Source: Takakia lepidozioides (taxonomy: Eukaryota > Streptophyta > Takakiopsida > Takakiales > Takakiaceae). Taken from it: a stretch of 64,000 nucleotides of DNA. The stretch is from positions 2,976,001 to 3,040,000 of the forward strand of contig CM060733.1 in the NCBI GenBank assembly GCA_030704615.1, read 5' to 3'. Position numbers and translations under genes: made by a program. How positions within the stretch are numbered: the first letter of the stretch is position 1; each line of letters starts with the position of its first letter. Shown here piece by piece: positions 55,750 through 64,000 of the stretch. The notes under the pieces are model-generated. The model saw nothing but the letters and a program-made list of their open reading frames with translations, made no database searches and was not told the origin of the DNA.

Positions 55750-57070
55750 AGTTAGTTTTCTATAGGGAGGGAACCATGTGAAGGTGTTCAGCTATAGAGA
55801 GATGATGCTGGTAGAATCCAGCATAAATAAGAGCCTCTTCCTCTTATGGGTACTGGCTCCTTTAAAAAATGGGCCTAAAGTTGTTCAAGTAATGGTAGGG
55901 TCTTCAACTACGTGAATAATTAGCTGTTTCGGTAACCTAATTCCTAGGGGGCTTATTCATGAATCATTACCTCTACTTCTATTAATTTATTATGTCATGG
56001 TTTGCATTTTTTTTGGGAGCCCTGCGTGTGCAGAGTCCCCTAGGTACTACTAAAAAGTAAGTAGTAAGTAGTAAGAATAGATAGTAAGATGCAAGGGAAG
56101 AGAACCCGGCTCTCTTTATATACCTCAGGGGGCGATGGGACCCTCCTAGAATGCCGCTGACCCCTCAAGCGGTGGGACCTTCTAGAAGGCTGCCCTGACA
56201 CACGTCACTCCTACAAACCACCACGCCTGCTTACCCCAATCTAACCATGAACCATCCCCTATTTAATAGGTCTTACCCCCCCCCCCCCCCCCCCCTACAT
56301 GACAGTTATTAATTGAACTCCTGTTGTAGCTTACTATAACTCCCGCTTCATAATTCCTGGACCACTGTCTAATCCCCACACCCCCTTTCAAACCTGGGCC
56401 CCTTATTAAGGACAACAGTTACATAGTTTCTTTGGAACGAAAAGGACAACCTTGACAAATTATACAATTCGGAACAAGTGCTCATCTGACTTTCCTTTTG
56501 ACTATGGATAGGACGGTAGGAGAGCTTCTTGCGAAGACTTGGAAATGCCCCTATTATGACGTTGACCATTTTGATTCAGAGGACTAATTGCAAACTCAAG
56601 AGTTTGAGGAGTGATAATGGCGGAGAGTTCACCTCTACTACATTCAAGGAGTATTGTAGGCAGCACATAATCCAGATTTCACTATAGTTCCATACAAAGC
56701 TTTCCATAATCATAGCTGAACAAATGATTTAAACCCTAATAGAGAGTATTCGCAACAACAAGTTCGATAAGGCATTGTGGGCAGAAGCACAAAAGCATCT
56801 CCGACCAATACATCAGAGGCGGGGGATCACATGGTTGGGCAGCAAAAACAGAGAGGGCGGCAGACACAGAGGGGGGGCGGAGAGGAGGGTAGCACCTGAT
56901 GTGGGATCACAGATTTGAAGGGGAGCAGCGGCGGGGACATCACATGATAGGGCAGCAGAGACAGAGAGGGTAGCGGAGAGGAGGGTAGCTCCTTGGGAGG
57001 GATCAGAGATAGGAAGGGGAGAAGAGGCGGGGGCAGCAGAGTATTCCCTTGGGGGGTCTAAAAGAAGACT
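55750..57070. repeat. Intergenic with poly-C run and purine-rich tandem repeat
   Basis: 20 consecutive C at 56276-56295. At 56826-57045 two diverged copies of a roughly 115-bp purine-rich unit (GGGCAGCAGAGACAGAGAGGG, GGAGAGGAGGGTAGC). A short piece at 56570-56700 resembles copia integrase (SDNGGEFTS) with stops. No gene. Confidence 0.5.
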
Positions 57071-57870
57071 GTGATGCAGAACAGTATGAGAGGGGATGGA
57101 ATTGACATCAACTTCGACAAAAAGGAAGGATGGAAAAGACAGCGCTCGGCAGGCTTCATCAATTATTCATACGACCCCTTTGGTGACATCTCCTCCTCCA
57201 GCTCCTCAGATTTTCAAGTCTCTCAGATCCAAACTCAACATGCTCCCTGCTTGACTCAACTCCCACTGGATTCGGCGGTTCCGTCCACACTCCTGCCATC
57301 TCCAACACCTGACCTGACGACATCCGCCCCCCTTCCTGTGAGTCCCCTTTTACCAGCTTGGTCTATTCCCATTCTTTTTTTCTATGTCAATCCTAGGCTC
57401 AGGAGTAAATGCAAAATTTTATGTCTCTTGCCTATCCATTCCCTCCCCTCCTCTTGGAGGGTCATTCCGGCCATTAAATACCCGCCAACCCAACACGACT
57501 TCTGATCCTGGGACCTAACAACCTCCCTCTTGCCACCCCGATCTTGGTCAAAACCTCTCTGCAGAACACTGATAGATTCATACCTTTAAACACTTCGGGA
57601 ACTCCGCATAGACTGTCTCTAAGTACCCCAATCATATTCGTCCAGCTAATTAAGAACCTGATCCACACAACGTCTCCAACCCACTTCTGGTTACCCTCCT
57701 TCATCCCCTCTGACAAGAGAACAAGATTCCGTTTTTTCTCCTACAGGCCATCAAATGATACTCAATCCCTCAGCCTGTCTTCAGCCATCCATGCAAGTTA
57801 ACTTATCCTCCTGGAACATTCGTGGCTTGGGGTCCGATCAGATGGCGCTGAAGAAAATCAAGCTATTGTA
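57071..57870 (+). pseudogene. LINE fragment: possible ORF1 end and start of the AP endonuclease
   Basis: At 57797-57870 the frame MQVNLSSWNIRGLGSDQM then ALKKIKLL matches the first strand and helix of the L1-type apurinic endonuclease (SWNIRGLG is the hallmark). It ends at a TAA and no further endonuclease or reverse transcriptase follows. The Ser/Pro-rich frame before it (57071-57505) could be ORF1 but has no motif. LINE copies usually lose their 5' end; this one lacks the 3' end. Confidence 0.55.
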
Positions 57871-59149
57871 AGCAAAAAAGAAGGGTCATGGTACCCATGC
57901 CACACATCCCGTTAGTACTCCATTCTATCCGTGACTGCAACGAGAAAGCCTGGTCTAAATGGATTATTTGACTTCTTGTTTTGAAGTAACATGCTAACTG
58001 TCTTTCTTAACTATCATCCCAGGCAAGTAGTTGCATTCCTTTGATCCTTCCTCTTACTTCTTCTGCCTTTATATTTGCATCATTCACTGTTTGCAAATGA
58101 CATTGCAGTGCCGCTCACTTCATACTTCAGGTGCGATCATGCTTTGCTTCAATGCTAACAACTCGATCTTACATGGTTATGCAGGCAATCTGGTGGACGA
58201 CTTACCCTCTACTTCCTGTGATCAACCTCTATTTGTAATCTTCCCGGCATGTTAGTGGAATTGCTCAAGCTTCATTCTACGTGAATACAACTCGCATGTT
58301 GGATCCTATGCTCAATGATCATTGTCACTCATTCTGATGCTAGCTAAACATGACCATCGCCTCAATGTTAGTTGCTACATTCTACTTCAAATCTAAAATG
58401 ATTCATATACCCCACACTTCATCACGGTGAACTCAGTACTTTACTTCGTAGCCGAAAACTAGAACCAAAGGAGAGACATGACAATCTGGTCTCCACTAAT
58501 CTTATACTTGGGCTAATCCCTAACTCCACCTTATCCCGCCGCCTCCTTCACGTGATTATTTAACAATACTTAAGATCCTACAGCTTTTGGACATCAAGTA
58601 TGGCAGCCACCGGGTCTTATCCCCCTCTGTGCCACGGGCAAATCTACTTCTAAGAAGATACTATACCTACGTGTTTTGTTTCTCAACCACCCTTTTAGCT
58701 GCATGCCAGTTGCTAATATTTAATATGGCCACCCCGTTCCTAAATTATTGTTGCATCTCCTATATTTCCGTGATTTCATCCTAGCAATGATAAATCGATC
58801 CTTCTCTCATATTTCATCCCTCTGCCAACCCGTCATCCATCTGGTACTCAATCCATGTTTGAATGAAAAATTGGCAATTTCATCCGCTTCTCCTTAATGA
58901 AAAATTGCGACTTCATTGCATCCTTGAGCCCCCCATAACCCTCCGTGCTCTAGCTTTCTTCCGCATTTCCTTGTTTCACATGCCTTTGCCCTACAGATGT
59001 AAGCACTCCCGTTTTTAGCTGGCTGGCCCTCCAGTCAACGCTTACTCCAGCTGACGTTTTGTCACTCAGGAATATGAGTTTTGAATCCCGCCATGAATCC
59101 CGCCATACTTTAGGCCACTATTTTCCAGCTCTTTCTTGCAATGGTCAGC
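57871..59149. other. Intergenic, no feature seen
   Basis: C/T-rich and AT-rich DNA without a supportable gene or repeat. Confidence 0.4.
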
Positions 59150-60215
59150 TCATTTCCCTTTGAATGCCTTGCTACATAGGCTCGTTGTTGTGCAAATTGG
59201 TAAGCTCATTTCCTTTGAATGTCTTATTGCATAGGCTCGTTGTTGTGCCTTCTGTGCTAAACCTACATTGTCCCGCAATGTGCTTTCAAGCTCATGAATT
59301 AGCGTGATCTCTTCCTCCATCATCCTTTGCCTTGCTGCCTGGTCATCATTGAGCTCCACTAGCTCCGCAATCTGTCGACACGTGTTGTCTTTTGGTTTTC
59401 CATGAATTGCAATTATTCTCTGCCTCAATCTTCCGATCATGTGTTCCGCCAGATTCGTTGTAGTGTGGGTAATGTAGCGCCAGGTGCACCCAACATCCTT
59501 TCTTTTGTGTCCAATGTCCATAGATAAACACAAATGGCAGTTTCTCCGCTCCTCCGTATTCTTCCGTCACTGAGTGCAACAATCGCGTTTGTAGTTCAGT
59601 TATAACTGCTGCCCCCCAGACATTCTTCTTTTCACTGCGCGTGGTGCTCACGCTTGACGTTTCATGGGTATGTTCTCGAGTGCTCGTCGTGCATGTTCTA
59701 CTTTCGCCGTTTGTCATTGCATTTCCGCTTGTGAGATTTTGCCCTGTCTCCTTGCCTTCTCGTTCTTCCCTTGTGTAATTAGGCTCTTCACCAGTCTGGA
59801 AATAATACCCTTCTGCCTTCAAATGCACATTTTCTTCACATCTTTCGGATCGTGTTTAAACCATGTTGATTCGGGACAGGTCTCTCTCCTCATTCACCAT
59901 GTGTCGCTGCTCCTTGCCAACCAGCATCCCTCGGCAGATATTCCATGCTGCCATCACGTTGCTCCACTTACTCGTATCTTTAGTTGTAGTGGCAGTTGCT
60001 TGGTTCGCCGTTGTGTTTGCAGCCCGAACGTCATCACATACCTGCTCAGCTGCTCTTATGCTTACTGGGTACCCCTGTTCCCTTCTTGTGATCTCTAGCA
60101 TATCCCAATCAGCAGTAAGTGACCTCCTTGTGCCTCCCTTCCTTTTGCACTTGCACTGTATTACCCTCTGCACGAATGTTCTTTTTTCCTTTGGAATGAG
60201 CTGCACGTCCTTTCC
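59150..60215 (-). pseudogene. Unrecognised gene cut by a CACTA element
   Basis: Minus-strand frames, with stops and frameshifts, in order: KRTFVQRVIQCKCKRKGGT (from about 60200), SIRAAEQVCDDVRAANTT, SKWSNVMAAWNICRGMLVG, GKEQRHMVNEERDLSRINM; then WGAAVITELQTRLLHSVTEE, KRKDVGCTWRYITHTTTN and ARQRMMEEEITLIHELEST (helical). I do not recognise a family. The Lys/Arg-rich DNA-binding look and the downstream helices suggest a transposon accessory protein. Upstream it runs into the CACTA end at 60225. Confidence 0.35.
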
Positions 60216-60224
60216 ATGCCGACA

Positions 60225-60960
60225 CACTATAGGAAAAGGGGGGCCTTTGCGACGCCCGCGCCACACCGCAGTGTCAGGAAAACGCCCTTTTCGGGCACGC
60301 GGGAGGCGCAGAATTTGCGACGCCCGGCCGTCGCCCTGCAGTCGCAAGGGCGTCGCCAAAATGACGTCGCAAAAATACAACATATGGGGGTCGCGAGCCC
60401 CCGCCCCAACTCTCGCGACTGCCGGACGTCGGTTTTTCAGGTCGTCCGCGCTGATGGCAGGAGCCTCTTTGAGCGACGTCTCGCCGTCGCGGCCCTCCAG
60501 CCGACGGCGTTGGTGGGGGCGCCGGCGCGGCGTCGCATCCCCCCCTTTTTTTTTCTAACCTGCCCGAGAGTCAGCCGGGTGGTACGCCAAGCGACGCCCA
60601 TGCGTCGCTGCAAGCGACTATTGGGCGTGGAACAAAACAGCAGGAGTAGGTCTCCGCCACGCCCGGGCGTGGGTTGTTGCAACGCTGAGGCGTCGCTTTT
60701 GTTTTAAATTTAATCAAAAAAAAAACGTGGCGCAGGCAGGGTGGCGGTCTCCGCGACGCCAAGGCGTTGCGGCTTCTAACCCCCGGACTAAAAAACACGT
60801 CGCAGGGGGTGTCGGGCGTTGCCGCCCGCAAATGGGGTTTGTGACGCCCGACCGTCGCTGCTTGCGACCCCCGCCCAAAAAACACGTCGCCATTGGCGAC
60901 GTGCTGCAGTCGCGAGGGCAGCCTGGTGGGGGGGGGTTGGGGGTTCATTTTTGGGATGAA
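60225..60960. mobile_element. CACTA (En/Spm) terminus with GC-rich sub-terminal repeats
   Basis: Starts CACTATAGGAAAAGGGG at 60225. About 700 bp of GC-rich DNA follow, full of GCGACGCC and GTCGC in both orientations (for example ACACGTCGCCA, CCGCGACGCC, TTGCGACGCC). CACTA elements have short CACTA ends and arrays of short direct and inverted sub-terminal repeats that bind their transposase. Composition contrasts sharply with the AT-rich surroundings. No complementary TAGTG end was found to the right, so the element either runs on beyond the window or is truncated. Confidence 0.55.
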
Positions 60961-61150
60961 TTGGGGGTGGTTTTTTGTTTTTTTTTCCTGGATTTGTATT
61001 TGGGGATGGGAGAACTTACAGTTCCATTTCTCTGAGTTAGCAGGTACACAATTGAGCAAGCATGAATCGAGGGTGAGGACGGTGCGACACATGAATAAGA
61101 TGGAAGATGGAAAGATGGAAATATATTTACAAGAAATGAGCTGAAAAGCT

Positions 61151-61690
61151 CACAAGGGTTCAGTAGACTGACCCTGGGACCTACATGGACTAGGACTAGT
61201 CATCCTCATCCTCATCCTCAGTGGAGGACTCAGAGCTATCCGATGAGCCTGATGACTCCACGCCCTTTGCCAGAGCACGTAAATGAGGCGGCGTTCCCCT
61301 AAGTCCCACAGAGCTCTCATCCAATCCCTGGGCATGACCCTCGACCACATCCATACTAGTGTCGTGTAGTGCACTCATCCCCTCTGTGTTGGCCATGTTC
61401 TTCATGAGGGATTGCCAACCATGCTCATTGGCGTAGTTGTACTCTACCATACGTGGCTTCCTCTCAAATGCGCGTTGCTACACATGCCACAAATTAAAGT
61501 CAGTTCTTCGCGATGATGGAGCCAGAAAGAAGACATAACAAAATCCATGGGGAAGTACGACTTACAAATCGCAAGATAAAACCCTTGGATCCGCCGGCGC
61601 CCTACTTGTGTGTGGATTCGTGCTTGTCAAGGCGGACTGTTGTTGCTTCGCGTGCCCGGTCAAATTTGGCCTTGTTTGCGGCATCAGTCT
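61151..61690 (-). CDS. C-terminal exons of an unrecognised gene with acidic tail
   Basis: On the minus strand an exon from about 61475 to 61199 (acceptor TGTGTAG) reads QRAFERKPRMVEYNYANEHG, WQSLMKNMANTEGMSAL, ending in SSGSSDSSESSTEDEDEDD and TAG. A preceding open piece (about 61690-61560) reads DALIAGETDAANKAKFDRAR, with a stop at HK* and a GTAAGT donor. It lies just inside the CACTA end, so it may be the last part of a CACTA-encoded or captured gene. Confidence 0.35.
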
Positions 61691-62304
61691 CTCCCGCAAT
61701 GAGTGCATCCCACAATACCTATGCACCCCCCCCCCCCTCCAACTAGCAAGGCTAGGTATTTAAATCTGTGATATCCAAGTGTTCCTTTCTTTTTTAAGAA
61801 AACCCTCCATGACACCCATGGGGTTTTAGTAAGTATGCTTGGATTACAGCTTGCAGACAGTAAATCTGTATGACTATGTGACCTGCACCACATCAAGGCC
61901 AAAATATGGCCAAGTACCCGCCATCCCACCCAGACCTCTGTAAGTGTATCATGATCTTGACTGGTGGTCAATCAGCATCAGTGGCATAGTCTCTGGATTA
62001 TGAATAATACTGACATGAACACATTACTGTGCATGGATGTAATTCTGGATTTTCTAAAGCTTGATTGGTGCCACTGTTAAGTGGCTTTATGTCTGATTAT
62101 TCTTCTTATTCATGACTACGACCCTAGGGGTCTTGTATTTGTCTTGACATGACAAAAAGTATCTTCCCTCTCTTCCTGTCCAGTATGCTTAGTGGTTTCT
62201 GCATACACTATCCATTGACTATCATGCTGAACTTCCAGCATACCCTGTAATGTGGTTTATTTCCAAGAGAACACACTAACATTCCTTTTTTGCAGAAGTC
62301 CATC
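61691..62304. other. Intergenic / 5' flank
   Basis: A C-run at about 61727-61738; otherwise no feature seen. Confidence 0.35.
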
Positions 62305-64000
62305 ATGACCGACACGGAGTGGATTGACGAGATGCAGAATTTGGGATACCAATACCCACTGCCCACTACGATCCCTGCAATTCAGGCAGTGCTGGAGCAT
62401 ACATCGCTCCCAGATTCCCAAGATACTGACCAAGTACTTGAGACGAAACCCCCTGAACCAGTGATTACAATCCATCTTTGATGCTTTAAACCCCTACTTT
62501 TTCAGAGTGGGTTAAGCGGTCACGCTTTGGAAAAGAAACTGAAAAGTACATATTAAAGCCCAACGATTTGTTTGGCCTTGATGCTTAAAGAGAAAGCCAT
62601 GATATTTTTCCAAAAAAAACCATTTCGGAGTCTGGAAAATTCCAGCCGTACGGACATTGTTGGCAGACTTGGCTCGCACCGAACCAAGCACATAACAGGG
62701 CATTTAGCCCTTGTTAGACAATTCTCTTTTGCTGATGATACATAATCTTTTCCTTGAATGCAGATCTGGTTGTGATGGAGGAACAAAAAACCAGAGTAAT
62801 TGATCACCATGCACATGGTAGAAGGTTTCTCACACACATTAAAAAACTTGCTCCCTTGGGATATGTTCATATGCTCTATCCCAACAGAGGAATGGAATGG
62901 GTCAGTGCCAAAGGTCTCATCAAAGAAGCTTTGGATTTTTTTGAACAGCCTGGTCTATGTATGTTGCTTGATGATGTTGTGTTTGGATGGACTTATCACA
63001 AGCAGTGCAATCTGGAATACTACCAACCTGCTTCTGTCTTCCGTAACTTCAGTTTCTCACAGGATTTGACACCCAATCATCCATGTCTATGTGAGAGCAC
63101 CAATAGATTTAAATGGTTCTGCGACAGTGATACACTAGCAGAATTCCACATGCCTGGTGACTCTCGCATTCAACATGTACGGACAATGGACCTCACCATT
63201 ATCCGACACCATGGTTTGAGAAAACTATTTGGGCTAGGTATGAATCATATCCCTTTGAGAAAAACTCTATTGAAAGAGGTAGTAGAGGAGGTATCTCTAG
63301 CCTTTTGGAAAACATGTGAAATATTGGATGTATCAGAATCTGATCCCTGGGTATCTGAATGCCATGAGTGGCTCAAGCAAACCTACTGGGACAGATTAAA
63401 GAAAAAAAAACACAAGGGAATTTTCTCACAACACGAGAAGAACCCCCTTGAGATGACGGATGCCCAAGACGAACTAGCTTGGCTTCGAAGTCGTTTGTAT
63501 TGTCAGGCTTGGACAAAGCTAACAATAATGTTTGTTTCATGTGTGTGAAGCATATCAGAACACAAGCCTTTCACAGGCTGATGGGTAAGGACTTTAAGCC
63601 ATGCATCCAAAATGAGGTATGGACTCCACCCACAGAAATCAGGGATTCCTTGACTAATGATTTAGAAAGGATGCTCCCTGAAATGTCCACTGAAAACTCT
63701 GATCTACCATACATCATGGGGATCTATAAATTACACAAGAAAAAATACCGGTGGATCACTAATGCCCACAAATGCATTTTCAGTGGACTAGCAAGTTTAC
63801 TTACTTGTGCCATTATGTCTCTTTTGCCGCTCATGAAAAGAGTGGGTGAAAATGAAGTTGGATACCTATGAAAATTTTCTTAAAGTCTCTACGTCTATGT
63901 ACTGGATTATGGATAATATTACGGACTTTACCCTGAATTTACTTGACAAGGTATATAGCATTTTTGTGGCTGACATCACCCAATGCTATGAGAACATACC
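62305..64000 (+). pseudogene. Penelope-like reverse transcriptase gene, cut by the window end
   Basis: The start is a possible ATG at 62305 (MTDTEWIDEMQNLGYQYPLP). A 264-codon frame (62754-63548) reads LGYVHMLYPNRGMEWVSAKG and HHGLRKLFGLGMNHIPLRKT. A frameshift near 63500 leads to LDKANNNVCFMCVKHIR, YIMGIYKLHKKKYRWITNAH, SLLTCAIMSLLPLMKRVGEN and, after another shift, VADITQCYENIP at the window end. The chain 'DK..N...', 'K.HK...R.I', 'D....Y.NIP' matches the first reverse transcriptase motifs of Penelope-like and related elements. The catalytic YxDD is expected beyond 64000. Confidence 0.5.

Noticed and set aside
56276-56295. Poly-C run as a functional element
   Set aside because: Homopolymer only; may be an assembly artefact, no associated feature.
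59664-60707. Plus-strand frames of 144-231 codons
   Set aside because: Ser/Leu/Arg-rich antisense readings and GC-rich CACTA sequence; no domain.

Overview
The window is nuclear DNA from a streptophyte (a land plant or a charophyte alga). Genes have phase-consistent GT-AG introns, the left-most gene is a Bet v 1-type protein, and most of the rest is Ty3/gypsy, Ty1/copia, LINE, hAT, pogo, CACTA and Mutator-like DNA. The abundance of decayed, nested transposons would suit a large genome such as that of Chara; this placement is inference. No rRNA or tRNA gene was recognised.

Layout. 0.3-1.1 kb: a two-exon Bet v 1-family gene that looks intact. 2.7-3.1 kb: an element with 29-bp inverted repeats. 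5.0-8.2 kb: a broken Ty3/gypsy element whose integrase ends in a PHD finger. 9.8-10.2 kb: a hAT MITE with an 8-bp target duplication. 10.2-46.4 kb: a nest. The C-terminal half of a pogo-like transposase (minus strand) abuts Ty3/gypsy element RE1 (11788-45804). RE1 is split between gag and protease by a second Ty3/gypsy, RE2 (13562-40856). RE2 is split in its 3' open reading frames by a 15.8-kb Mutator-like element (MULE, 23964-39718) with a 9-bp target duplication. To the right of RE1 lie the N-terminal half of the same type of pogo transposase on the plus strand and a truncated antisense RE1-type LTR, which implies an LTR-mediated inversion.

The MULE is the most interesting object. It carries a SWIM-domain transposase relic on the plus strand. 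Divergently from this it carries an intron-rich cargo gene (27601-32725, minus) whose product combines a ParB/Srx-like motif with a beta-class (motif IV before motif I) DNA methyltransferase-like domain, an architecture otherwise familiar from phage and bacterial proteins. It also has two inverted paralogous genes of unknown function. About fifty copies of a roughly 22-bp perfect palindrome (core AAATGCGGYRCCGCATTT) lie in two arrays, in three introns and near the right end, and I found none outside the element. In the main array the palindromes are spaced almost exactly 53 bp apart (five helical turns). A self-recognition or parS-like system is a reasonable but untested idea.

46-64 kb: mostly intergenic and repeat-rich. 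It holds one exon of a tropinone-reductase-like SDR, a 5'-truncated copia element with its 3' LTR, small exons resembling a SirB1/transglutaminase-like gene, a LINE 5' fragment, a GC-rich CACTA terminus inserted in an unknown gene, and at the right edge a Penelope-like reverse transcriptase gene cut by the window end.

Many frames are broken by single-base indels, several in homopolymers. I cannot tell assembly error from real decay.
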